Assembly: GCF_009830125.1 (NCBI RefSeq)
Contig: NZ_WUPT01000002.1
Span: 62,001-126,000, forward strand
Origin: Kangsaoukella pontilimi
GTDB lineage: Bacteria; Pseudomonadota; Alphaproteobacteria; Rhodobacterales; Rhodobacteraceae
DNA length: 64,000 nucleotides
Direction of reading: 5' to 3'
The notes below the pieces were generated by a model that was given only the letters and a program-made list of their open reading frames with translations, searched no databases and was not told the DNA's origin. Positions 24,616 to 32,376 of the stretch are shown piece after piece; within the stretch, counting starts at the first letter, position 1; the number at the start of each line of letters is the position of its first letter. The translations under genes were made by a program, and so were the position numbers.

Positions 24616-25376
24616 CGCGATACCTCGTCTGCGGGCGGCTCGGGCCTTGCGCTGAAGGTGGCACCTTTCCACCAGAGCTTAAGAGCCTGCCAGTGGATCA
24701 GACCGAGAACCCGACGCGACCCAAAGGGCCTGCGGACCAGAGCGCGCAAAATCCGGCCGGTCGTCAGCGGTCGGCGGTGCCCTGTGAGCGTCGCCAGAAG
24801 CCCGCCATTCCCGGTCTTGTAGTCGATCCAGATGCCGATCCGGTCGTCGGTGATATCGAAGCGAAAGGTGTAGTCGCCTTCCACCGGCTGAAACGGCGAG
24901 ACGTAGAAAATCTTGCGCGCATGCAGCGTATCTTCGCGCCCGATGGGCCGAAGGTCGTCATGGTGGCAAAGGTAGGAATGCCGGTCGCCATAGGTGTTCG
25001 TGACCTCGGGGATGACGACCCGCAGCGCGCCCTCGGCATCGCGGATCAGCCAGAAGCTGACCGGATTGAAGACATGTCCCCAGATGCGCGGTTGCGCCAG
25101 AAGTTCGATCCGCGCGGGCACGAAACTGTCCAGACCGGCGTCGTCCAGAACCCGTCGCACCCATCCGGCGCCGTCCCCCGAGCCCGGCTGCCCGCCATGG
25201 TCGCTGTCGTGAAGCGAAACAATACTGCGCCGATTTCGCCGGAACGGGAAAGGTGCGCGCACGGGTTTTTCCGCATCGAGAAGCACGTAGTCGATGCTGT
25301 AGCGAAACGCGTTCTCCAGATCGCCTCTGCGTCCGTGAAAGGTCGTGCCGTCGATATGATCGACGCGCCCAGTCAT
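24612..25376 (-). CDS. DUF1365 domain-containing protein
   Basis: 254 residues. DUF1365 marks are clear: HGRRGDLENAFRYSIDYVL near the start, then RIWGHVFNPVSFWL, VTNTYGDRHSYLC, and KIFYVSPFQPVEGDYTF. No membrane segment. The family is nearly always next to a flavin amine-oxidase-like protein and often a cyclopropane-type fatty-acid methylase, implying a role in fatty-acid chain modification; its biochemistry is unresolved. It overlaps the FAD oxidoreductase stop (ATGA) and the MFS start. Confidence 0.9.
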   Translation of the reverse strand: MTGRVDHIDGTTFHGRRGDLENAFRYSIDYVLLDAEKPVRAPFPFRRNRRSIVSLHDSDHGGQPGSGDGAGWVRRVLDDAGLDSFVPARIELLAQPRIWGHVFNPVSFWLIRDAEGALRVVIPEVTNTYGDRHSYLCHHDDLRPIGREDTLHARKIFYVSPFQPVEGDYTFRFDITDDRIGIWIDYKTGNGGLLATLTGHRRPLTTGRILRALVRRPFGSRRVLGLIHWQALKLWWKGATFSARPEPPADEVSR

Positions 25377-26668
25377 TCGGCGGCGATCGGAAGCGCCGTA
25401 CGGTTTCTCAGCCCATGGACCACGTCAACCGCCGTGGCCAGACCGTCTTCGTGGAAACCGTTCCGCATCCACGCCCCCGCGAACCAGGTGCTGTTCTGCC
25501 CGTTGATCGCGCGGATCGTGTCCTGCGCAGCAATGGCAGCCGCGTCGTAGACAGGGTGGCGGAAGGTCGTTTCGTCATGGATGAGCTCGTCACGGATTGG
25601 CGCATTCCGGTTCAGCGTGACGAACAGCGGATCGTCCTTCGGGATCGGCTGAAGAGAATTCATCCAGTATGTGAGGTCGATGGGCTGATCGGGCGCTTTC
25701 CCCGTGTCGACATAGCTCCAGGAAGACCACACCTTCCGGCGCTTCGGCATCGCGCTTTCGTCGGAATGCAGAACTGCCGTATTCGGCTGATACCGGACCG
25801 AGGACAGCGCGGTGCGCTCGACGCCCGTTGCATCGCTCAGAAGTCGCAGGGTGTCGTCGGAATGGGTGGCAAAGACCACCTCGTCGAAAGCCTCCCATTC
25901 GCCGCCGGTCACGCGGACCTGAACGCCGAATTCCGTGCGGCGCACGCCCGCGGTCGGAGCGCCAAGACGGATGTCGACGCCCCGCGCGTCCATCGCCGCT
26001 TCGAGCCGGCGCACATATTCGATGGAGCCGCCCTTGACGGTGTACCACTGGGGCTGGGTGTACCACCCGAGAAGCCCGTGGTTCTTGAAGAACCGCGTCA
26101 TCGTTTCGGCCGGGAAATCGGTGATGCGCCCGGTCGGCGTCGACCAGATCGCACCCGAGAACGGCCGCAGGTAGTAGTTCAGAAACCACTGACCGAGGCC
26201 CAGTTCGTCGCAGAGATCACCGACGCTATAGCCCGGCCGTGTCGCGGCCTCGGCCAGCTTGTTGAATTTCAGAATGTCCCTGATCATGCCGACGAAGGAC
26301 GGGCTGAACAGATTGCGTCGCTGCGCAAAGATCGTGTCGAGACCGGCCAGCCCATATTCCATGGCGCCGCCGCCGATCGAGACGCCAAAGCTCATGTCGC
26401 TTTCGGCCACGGGCACATCCAGGTCGTGGAAAAGACGGCTCAGGTGCGGGTAGTTCCGGTAATTGAAGACGATAAATCCAGTGTCCACGGGTTGATCGCC
26501 CCGTTTTCCCGCGATGATCGTCCTCGCATGACCGCCCAGCCGAGGCTCGGCCTCGAACAGAACGACATGGTGGTCTTCCGACAGATGATAGGCTGCACCC
26601 ATGCCCGATATTCCGCCACCGATCACAGCTACACGCCGGGTCGAGGCGTCACGAGTTTCAAAAGGCAT
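25373..26668 (-). CDS. FAD-dependent amine-oxidase-like oxidoreductase (COG2907 type), candidate fatty-acid-modifying enzyme
   Basis: 431 residues. The dinucleotide motif VAVIGGGISGMGAAYHL is at 13-29, with the expected acidic partner (VVLFEAEPRLGGHA) 20 residues on. The C-terminal FAD contact is at WFAGAWMRNGFHEDGLATA. This is the flavin amine-oxidase fold of COG2907 proteins. In Rhodobacter sphaeroides a relative in the sigma-E/ChrR-controlled operon belongs to the methylated furan fatty acid pathway (UfaD/UfaO work); I cannot tell from sequence which step this one would catalyse. First gene of the minus-strand operon, divergent from rpoE. Confidence 0.87.
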   Translation of the reverse strand: MPFETRDASTRRVAVIGGGISGMGAAYHLSEDHHVVLFEAEPRLGGHARTIIAGKRGDQPVDTGFIVFNYRNYPHLSRLFHDLDVPVAESDMSFGVSIGGGAMEYGLAGLDTIFAQRRNLFSPSFVGMIRDILKFNKLAEAATRPGYSVGDLCDELGLGQWFLNYYLRPFSGAIWSTPTGRITDFPAETMTRFFKNHGLLGWYTQPQWYTVKGGSIEYVRRLEAAMDARGVDIRLGAPTAGVRRTEFGVQVRVTGGEWEAFDEVVFATHSDDTLRLLSDATGVERTALSSVRYQPNTAVLHSDESAMPKRRKVWSSWSYVDTGKAPDQPIDLTYWMNSLQPIPKDDPLFVTLNRNAPIRDELIHDETTFRHPVYDAAAIAAQDTIRAINGQNSTWFAGAWMRNGFHEDGLATAVDVVHGLRNRTALPIAAE

Positions 26669-26750
26669 CAGCCACTCCAGTACTTCGGTCTTGAACGTCC
26701 TACGTGGAGCGCTGCCTAGCAGATTAAACTAACCGAATGTTTTTCTTTTT

Positions 26751-26780
26751 TGATCCGGTCTTCATGACGCGGCGTAGACC
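26751..26780 (+). promoter_or_regulatory. Sigma-E (RpoE/ChrR type) promoter for rpoE-chrR
   Basis: TGATCC at 26751-26756 and TAGACC at 26775-26780 are separated by 18 bases. This fits the Rhodobacter sphaeroides RpoE pattern (TGATC, then TAA-like, 18-19 apart), so the sigma factor should autoactivate its own operon. The start site would be near 26787, leaving a leader of about 100 bases before the ATG chosen for rpoE. Confidence 0.7.
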
Positions 26781-26885
26781 TGATGAATGCTTATGGACGG
26801 ACAACTCCACGATGAGCGTGCAAAGCGCGCTGCGCCTTATTACGGTAGGGTGCGGGTAAATGCACACATCGGAACGAAATCCTCC

Positions 26886-27437
26886 ATGAACGTAGTGGTC
26901 GAAGCCGAGGAACAGGACTGGGCGGCGCTTGTCCGCCGGGTCGACAGGGACAAAGACAAGGCCGCCTTTGCGGCTCTGTTCCGGCATTTCGCGCCACGCG
27001 TGAAGGCGTTCTTGATGAAGTCCGGCGCAGGGGAAGCCCTGGCCGAGGAATGCACACAGGAGGTCATGGCGACCCTTTGGCAGAAGGCGCATATGTTCGA
27101 TCCCAGCAGGGCGAGCGTGTCGACATGGATTTACACGATCGCGCGCAACCGGAAGATCGACGCGCTTCGGCGGCAAAGGCGACCCGAGCCGGAAGACCTG
27201 CCCTGGGGACCAGAGGCGGAACCGGATCAGGCAGAGGTCATGACGCTCCAGCAGGAGAGCGAGAAACTGGCGAAGGCCATGAAGAAATTGCCCGAGAAGC
27301 AGCGAAAGCTGATCGAGAAGGCGTATTTCGGCGACCTGAGCCACAGTGAAATCGCGGCAGAGACAGGGCTGCCGCTTGGGACGATCAAATCGAGAATTCG
27401 CCTGGCGCTGGAACGGCTGCGCCACGCGATGGGATGA
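26886..27437 (+). CDS. rpoE: ECF sigma factor RpoE (singlet-oxygen response type)
   Basis: 183 residues from ATG 26886; the frame extends upstream to 26787 but the predicted promoter start makes that unlikely, and 183 residues fits Rhodobacter RpoE. Region 2 is seen in FAALFRHFAPRVKAFLMKSG, AEECTQEVMATLWQKA and FDPSRASVSTWIYTIARNRKID. Region 4 is HSEIAAETGLPLGTIKSRIRLALERLR, with the helix-turn-helix that reads the -35 box. Sequence is very close to what I recall of Rhodobacter RpoE. It would be held inactive by ChrR and released by singlet oxygen. An ATGA overlap couples it to chrR. Confidence 0.95.
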   Translation: MNVVVEAEEQDWAALVRRVDRDKDKAAFAALFRHFAPRVKAFLMKSGAGEALAEECTQEVMATLWQKAHMFDPSRASVSTWIYTIARNRKIDALRRQRRPEPEDLPWGPEAEPDQAEVMTLQQESEKLAKAMKKLPEKQRKLIEKAYFGDLSHSEIAAETGLPLGTIKSRIRLALERLRHAMG

Positions 27438-28105
27438 CGGGAATGACGAACGAGATCAAACATCATCTGACGGATGCCCTTCTGATGGGCTACGCGTCGG
27501 GGAACCTGCCCGAGGCTTTCGACCTTGTGGTGGCCACACATATTTCGCTGTGCGACGAGTGCCGCGCGCGCCTTGGCAGTTTCGAGGCGGTCGGCGGCGC
27601 GCTGATCGACGAGGCGGCTGATGCAGTCGACGTGAACGACGACGCACTTGAAAGCACGCTTCGCCTGATCGAAGGCGCGCCCAAGGATCCAATCCGCATC
27701 CGGGACACGGCTCCGGAAGCGGAAACCGTTTTTCCCGAGCCGCTCCGCGACTATGTCGGCGGCGATCTGGACGCTGTGCGGTGGCGCTCCATCGCGGGTG
27801 GCGTGAAACAGGCGGTTCTTCCCACGTCGCGCGACGCGACGGTTCGGCTTCTTGCCATTCCGGGCGGCGCTGCAATGCCCGATCACGGCCACCACGGCAC
27901 GGAACTGACGCTGGTTCTGAAGGGCGCCTTCCGCGACGATGACGGGCTGTTTGCGCGCGGCGACGTCGAGGTGGCTAACGAGGACCTTCATCACACGCCG
28001 ATCGCCGAGCCGGGAGAAGTGTGTATCTGTCTGGCCGCAACCGATGCGCCTCTGCGGTTCAAGGGCATCCTGCCGCGCATTGCTCAGCGCTTCATCGGTA
28101 TCTGA
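27434..28105 (+). CDS. chrR: Zinc-dependent anti-sigma factor ChrR
   Basis: 223 residues (a second in-frame ATG at 27443 would give 220). The N-terminal anti-sigma domain has the zinc ligands His10 (or His11) and His36/Cys40/Cys43 (HISLCDEC). The C-terminal cupin has His151, His153, Glu157 and His187, matching the four ChrR cupin ligands at a constant offset. In Rhodobacter ChrR the first domain binds RpoE and the cupin is needed for release under singlet oxygen. Both metal sites are intact, so normal control is expected. Overlaps rpoE and converges on a LysR gene with no gap. Confidence 0.95.
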   Translation: MTGMTNEIKHHLTDALLMGYASGNLPEAFDLVVATHISLCDECRARLGSFEAVGGALIDEAADAVDVNDDALESTLRLIEGAPKDPIRIRDTAPEAETVFPEPLRDYVGGDLDAVRWRSIAGGVKQAVLPTSRDATVRLLAIPGGAAMPDHGHHGTELTLVLKGAFRDDDGLFARGDVEVANEDLHHTPIAEPGEVCICLAATDAPLRFKGILPRIAQRFIGI

Positions 28106-28990
28106 TCAGTCTCTCGGGAAACTGGCCCGCAGGTGATCCGCCGCAGCTTCGATGGCAGGCGACGGGTCAGAGCGGACCATCAGGCCCAGCACGTATTTGG
28201 GAAGTCTCGGAAGCCCGTATTTCGCGGGCGCTTCCACGATGTCCCCGGACAGTGTCGCGGCAGGAAGCGGCGCGACCGCAAGGTCGGCCAGTATCGCCGC
28301 CTTCTGTCCAGAGATATGCGCGCTCTGAAAGGCGATGCGCCAGGGGCGGCCCTGCGCATCAAGGCCTTTGAGGCCCGAGATACGCCATGCGCACCCTTCT
28401 TCCCAGACGCTGACCGGCAGGGGTTCGCGTGATGCGGCTGTGCCGCACCGTCTTGCGGCCCAGACCAACTGCTCCTCCATCAGAACCTCGGCACCGAAGG
28501 CGTCGCGATCTTCTGCTTTGCCCACGACAAGCGCCATATCAAGTCGCCCGGTATTCAGGTCCTGACGAAGGCCGACCGTATCGGCGACCGTCACGTTGAC
28601 GGATACGCCCGGATGACTGTCCGCGAAACGGCGCAACATGGGAGGCAGGAAGCGCTCTGCCACGTCATCGGTCGCGCCAAGACGAACCACCCCCTTCAGA
28701 TCGGGCTGAACGAACCGCGCGACCGCTTCGTTATTCATCGCCAGCATCCGGCGCGCATGTTCCACGAGGAAAGCGCCATCCGCCGTCAGACTGACAGACC
28801 GGCTGTCGCGCACAAAGACCGGGCGGCCAAGCAACTCCTCCATCCGCTTGACCTGCATCGAGATCGCCGATGGCGTCCGGAAAATGGCTTGAGCGGCGGC
28901 TGAGAAGCTGCCGGTCTCGGCAATCGCGACCAGTGTGTTCAGGAGATCGAGTTCGAGAAGCGGTATTTTGGGTGACGTCTGGACGTTCAT
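28106..28990 (-). CDS. LysR-type transcriptional regulator
   Basis: 294 residues. The winged helix-turn-helix is at about 14-75 (LLNTLVAIAETGSFSAAAQAI, SAISMQVKRMEELLGRPVF), followed by the usual effector domain beginning near 98 (GVVRLGATDDVAERFLPPML). The gene is divergent from a DUF1127 gene 127 bases away; a perfect dyad lies between them. Effector unknown. Its stop abuts chrR. Confidence 0.92.
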   Translation of the reverse strand: MNVQTSPKIPLLELDLLNTLVAIAETGSFSAAAQAIFRTPSAISMQVKRMEELLGRPVFVRDSRSVSLTADGAFLVEHARRMLAMNNEAVARFVQPDLKGVVRLGATDDVAERFLPPMLRRFADSHPGVSVNVTVADTVGLRQDLNTGRLDMALVVGKAEDRDAFGAEVLMEEQLVWAARRCGTAASREPLPVSVWEEGCAWRISGLKGLDAQGRPWRIAFQSAHISGQKAAILADLAVAPLPAATLSGDIVEAPAKYGLPRLPKYVLGLMVRSDPSPAIEAAADHLRASFPRD

Positions 28991-29020
28991 CTATCTGTCA
29001 ATAATTCTGAAAGCTTTCGT

Positions 29021-29038
29021 CAAACCTATTCGTTTGAT
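29021..29038. promoter_or_regulatory. Dyad operator between LysR gene and DUF1127 gene
   Basis: Perfect inverted repeat TCAAAC-N6-GTTTGA, containing the T-N11-A core of LysR sites. It lies 30 bases before the LysR start and 79 bases before the DUF1127 start, the classic place for autoregulation and divergent activation. Confidence 0.6.
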
Positions 29039-29117
29039 TGAATGATGTCCAGAGCGCATGTTCCTGACTGTGAGGCCGTCGCGACGTCTCGACCAAACAG
29101 TCGAAAGGAACATTGAT

Positions 29118-29369
29118 ATGACCCAAGCAACGTGCATTCCCGCATCGCCCGGCCCTTTTGCCCGTCTCGTGACCGCTCTTCGTGACCGGACCCAGGCCCG
29201 CCGGCGCCGGCAGCGCTTTCTTCGTCTGCTCGACATGGACGACCACATGCTTGACGACATGGGCGTGACCCGCGCCGAAGTTGTCGAGGCGTCCTATCTG
29301 CCGCTGTCGGCCAACGCGGCCACGGAACTCTATCGGATGTCACTCGAACGGCGCCGGAATTTCATGTGA
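29118..29369 (+). CDS. DUF1127 (YjiS-like) small protein
   Basis: 83 residues from ATG 29118 (GAAAGGAA upstream). An Arg-rich helix (RRRRQRFLRLLD) is followed by the DUF1127 motif DDHMLDDMGVTRAEV. Proteins of this family are small, basic and often controlled by a neighbouring LysR; some bind RNA and affect phosphate or nitrogen metabolism in other alphaproteobacteria. Probably regulated through the dyad at 29021-29038. Confidence 0.82.
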   Translation: MTQATCIPASPGPFARLVTALRDRTQARRRRQRFLRLLDMDDHMLDDMGVTRAEVVEASYLPLSANAATELYRMSLERRRNFM

Positions 29370-29458
29370 CCGGCAGGTCGGCGGCACTACTTTCCCGCCA
29401 TGACCAGTGCTCAGAAATCCAAGGGCCCCTCGCCCGTATCGCGCGGGGCCCGAAGACC

Positions 29459-31057
29459 GTGAAGGCCTTTGCCACGCTCTTTACGGCGCTCGACCAGACG
29501 ACACGCACCAATGCCAAGGTTGCGGCGCTGGCCGAGTATTTCGAGACAGCCGACGAGCCGGACAAGCTTTGGACGATCGCCATTCTCTCGGGCCGCCGCC
29601 CGAAACGCGCCGTCACGACGACCCAGTTGCGGGAATGGGCGGCGGAGCGGGCCGGACTGCCGCTCTGGTTGTTCGAGGAAAGCTATCCGATCGTAGGCGA
29701 TCTGGCGGAGACCATCGCGCTGATCCTGCCCGAGCCGACGCGACACTCCGACCGGACCTTGTCGGACTGGATCGGCGCGCTTCGCGCACTTTCGGCGATG
29801 GGCGACACCGGCAAGCGCGAGGGCATTCTCGACGCCTGGGACCAGTTAGAGAGCACCGAGCGCTTCGTTTTCAATAAGCTTCTAACAGGCGGCTTCCGTA
29901 TGGGCGTCTCGCAAAAGCTGATGACCCGCGCCCTGTCGCGGGCCACGGGAATCGAGGAACCCGACCTCGCCCACCGCCTTATGGGCGACTGGTCGCCGGA
30001 CAACGTGACGTTCGATAGCCTGATCCTTGCGCCGGACCCCGAGACGGACCTGTCCAAGCCCTATCCCTTCTACCTCGCCTATCAGCTTGATGACCCTGTC
30101 GAGAGCCTCGGGCCGCCGGATGCGTGGGCCGCGGAATTCAAATGGGACGGGATCCGGGGCCAGCTTGTCCTCCGGGGCGGGCAGCACTTCCTGTGGTCGC
30201 GTGGCGAAGAGTTGATGACGGACCGCTTCCCGGAATTTGCCGCGCTCATCGATTTCATTCCACCCGGTACCGTTCTGGATGGCGAGGTACTGGCCTGGGA
30301 CCATGAGGCCGACCTACCGCTCAGCTTCAACGCCCTTCAGAAGCGGATCGGGCGGAAAACTGTACCGAAAAAGCTGCTCGCAGAGGCGCCTGCGGTCATC
30401 CGCGCCTATGATCTGCTCGAGGATGGCGGCAGCGACATCCGCGCCCTGCCCTTTTCCGAGCGTCGCGCCCGGCTTGACCGTCTGGCGATGGATATTCCTG
30501 GCGGCGCCCCATTCCGAATGTCCGGCCTGCTTCCGACCACCGACTGGGCCGACCTTGCCCGTCAGCGCGAGGATGCGCGCCAGAAACAAGCTGAGGGCCT
30601 GATGCTCAAGCGGCTCGACAGCCCCTATCGCGACGGCCGCCGTAAAGGCGACTGGTGGAAATGGAAGGTCGACCCGCTGACCATCGACGCCGTGATGATC
30701 TATGCCCAGGCCGGACACGGCAGGCGCGCCAACCTGTTTACCGACTTCACCTTTGCCGTGCGAGACGGCGACGCGCTTATCCCCTTCACCAAGGCCTATT
30801 CCGGCCTGACCGACGCAGAATTCCGTGAGATTACGGCCTGGGTCCGCAAGAACACGGTCGAGCGGTTCGGTCCTGTCCGGTCGGTGAAACCCCAGCATGT
30901 CTTCGAGATTGCCTTTGAAGGCATCCAGGCCAGTCCCCGGCATAAATCGGGCGTGGCGCTTCGGTTCCCGCGTATGCTGCGCTGGCGCAAGGACAAGCCA
31001 ATGTCCGAGGCGAACACGCTCGATGATCTCAACGCGATGCTCGACGCCTACGGCTAA
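29459..31057 (+). CDS. ATP-dependent DNA ligase (cisplatin-damage-response type)
   Basis: 532 residues from GTG 29459; the reading frame extends upstream to 29366, but MKAFATLFTALDQTTRTNAK is the usual N-terminus of this family. The nucleotidyl-transferase motif I is FKWDGIRGQ, with the Lys that becomes adenylated; DGEVLAWD (motif III), EGLMLKRLDSPY (motif IV) and WWKWKVDPLTIDAV (motif V) are all present. An N-terminal helical domain of about 200 residues precedes the catalytic core. Family: TIGR04120 ligases, usually part of a four-gene DNA repair set with an exonuclease, a helicase and a phosphatase; none of those is next to it here. Confidence 0.93.
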   Translation: MKAFATLFTALDQTTRTNAKVAALAEYFETADEPDKLWTIAILSGRRPKRAVTTTQLREWAAERAGLPLWLFEESYPIVGDLAETIALILPEPTRHSDRTLSDWIGALRALSAMGDTGKREGILDAWDQLESTERFVFNKLLTGGFRMGVSQKLMTRALSRATGIEEPDLAHRLMGDWSPDNVTFDSLILAPDPETDLSKPYPFYLAYQLDDPVESLGPPDAWAAEFKWDGIRGQLVLRGGQHFLWSRGEELMTDRFPEFAALIDFIPPGTVLDGEVLAWDHEADLPLSFNALQKRIGRKTVPKKLLAEAPAVIRAYDLLEDGGSDIRALPFSERRARLDRLAMDIPGGAPFRMSGLLPTTDWADLARQREDARQKQAEGLMLKRLDSPYRDGRRKGDWWKWKVDPLTIDAVMIYAQAGHGRRANLFTDFTFAVRDGDALIPFTKAYSGLTDAEFREITAWVRKNTVERFGPVRSVKPQHVFEIAFEGIQASPRHKSGVALRFPRMLRWRKDKPMSEANTLDDLNAMLDAYG

Positions 31058-31278
31058 CCGCGTCCTGACCTCAGCTGGATTTGCGCGGCGATCTCGGAGG
31101 GTGTCGGAGATGAGACGTCTGCGGCAGACAGTCCGATGTCACGCAAAAGGTGGGGCGACGTTTCGGCCAGCCGCTGCAGGCCCTCATCCTCCCAAGGATG
31201 ACTATTTCTGTACCCGGAATAGCTGCCGAAGCGTCTCAGCCAAAGCAGGAATGCGGGCAGAGCACTAAATAATTCCAT
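31054..31278 (-). CDS. DUF1127-like small protein
   Basis: 74 residues from ATG 31278 (GGAG upstream; GTG 31290 would add four). After a hydrophobic-aromatic N-terminus comes a motif LLRDIGLSAADV that matches the DUF1127 core (LLxDIGxTxxxV). It is divergent from a LysR gene and a dyad lies in the gap, repeating the arrangement seen at 28106-29369. The last four bases overlap the ligase stop from the opposite strand. Confidence 0.65.
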   Translation of the reverse strand: MELFSALPAFLLWLRRFGSYSGYRNSHPWEDEGLQRLAETSPHLLRDIGLSAADVSSPTPSEIAAQIQLRSGRG

Positions 31279-31297
31279 GTGAATAGTCACTCCAACC

Positions 31298-31319
31298 TCG
31301 AATTCAGCATTGCATTCGA
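31298..31319. promoter_or_regulatory. Dyad operator between the second LysR gene and DUF1127-like gene
   Basis: Inverted repeat TCGAAT-N10-ATTCGA. It lies 20 bases before the start at 31278 and 76 bases before the LysR start at 31395; the likely target of that regulator. Confidence 0.5.
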
Positions 31320-31394
31320 AGATCTAGAGACGCCCGGTCTGGACGGCAAACCACAAGATCTGACAATATGGTTGAGAAAACCTGATCCAAAGAC

Positions 31395-32324
31395 ATGTCG
31401 CGACTTCCTCCGCTAAACGCCCTTCGCGCTTTCGAAGCCGCCGCACGGCACGGCGGGTTCATCGCCGCTGCGGATGAGTTGAACGTCACGCGGGGCGCTG
31501 TCAGCCGGCACGTGAAGACGCTTGAGGATCATCTCGGAGTGGCACTGTTTCACCGGAACGCCCGGGGCGTGAAGCTGAACGAAGCCGGCGCGCGGCTCTT
31601 GCCGGTCCTGACAGACGCCTTTCAACGGATCGCGGAAGGCGCGCGTCAGGCCTCCGACACGGGCGACACGCTTCGGATCATTTGTCCGCCGGCAACCTCG
31701 GTGCGCTGGCTTCTGCCGCGCCTGCCCGAGTTCCGCGCGTTGCATCCGGACATCCGCATCAGCGTCACGACAGACTTTTTCGGTGATCGTGGGTTCGATG
31801 CGGTCGAATACCAGATCGGGTTTTCGGTTCAGTTTCCGATCCGGCCGAGGTCTCCTCAGATCCGGGTCGAGCCGCTGCTCCCCTATATCCTGACCCCGGC
31901 CTGCTCACCGGCCTACCTTGACGAACACGGGCCGTTCGACACACCTGCCGACCTCGCCCGCTGCGCGCTTCTTCGTGAATCGGGTCATAATCAGGACTGG
32001 ACGGACTGGTGCGATCAGTTCGCGCCAATGCTGGACGACAGCGGCGCAGACCGCTTTCCGAACTTCGACCTGATCGCCAAGGCCGCCACCATGGGTGCCG
32101 GCGTCTTCATGGCCGACCTCGCGCTCTGTCACGAAGAAATCTCGCTGGGAACGCTCGTCCTGCCATTCCCGACGCTGACCTGCCCCTCTCCGCGCGGCTC
32201 GTTCAGCCTGCTGGCACATGAGGACGCTTGGAACACGCGCCAGGTCAAAGCATTCCGAGAGTGGGCAGCGGAGCGTGCGGCACAGGACCGCCTCAGCATC
32301 TTCGGCGATACGCCTTCCGCTTGA
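31395..32324 (+). CDS. LysR-type regulator, GcvA-like
   Basis: 309 residues. MSRLPPLNALRAFEAAARHGGF and the following GAVSRHVKTLEDHLGVALFHR are typical of GcvA-type LysR proteins. The effector domain starts near 90. It is divergent from the DUF1127-like gene; the dyad at 31298-31319 is the obvious binding site. Ligand not known; glycine control is not implied by the name. Confidence 0.92.
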   Translation: MSRLPPLNALRAFEAAARHGGFIAAADELNVTRGAVSRHVKTLEDHLGVALFHRNARGVKLNEAGARLLPVLTDAFQRIAEGARQASDTGDTLRIICPPATSVRWLLPRLPEFRALHPDIRISVTTDFFGDRGFDAVEYQIGFSVQFPIRPRSPQIRVEPLLPYILTPACSPAYLDEHGPFDTPADLARCALLRESGHNQDWTDWCDQFAPMLDDSGADRFPNFDLIAKAATMGAGVFMADLALCHEEISLGTLVLPFPTLTCPSPRGSFSLLAHEDAWNTRQVKAFREWAAERAAQDRLSIFGDTPSA

Positions 32325-32376
32325 ACCCGCACCGGGCAAGGCACTATCTCTCATGCGTCAGACAAAAGGAGTCAGG

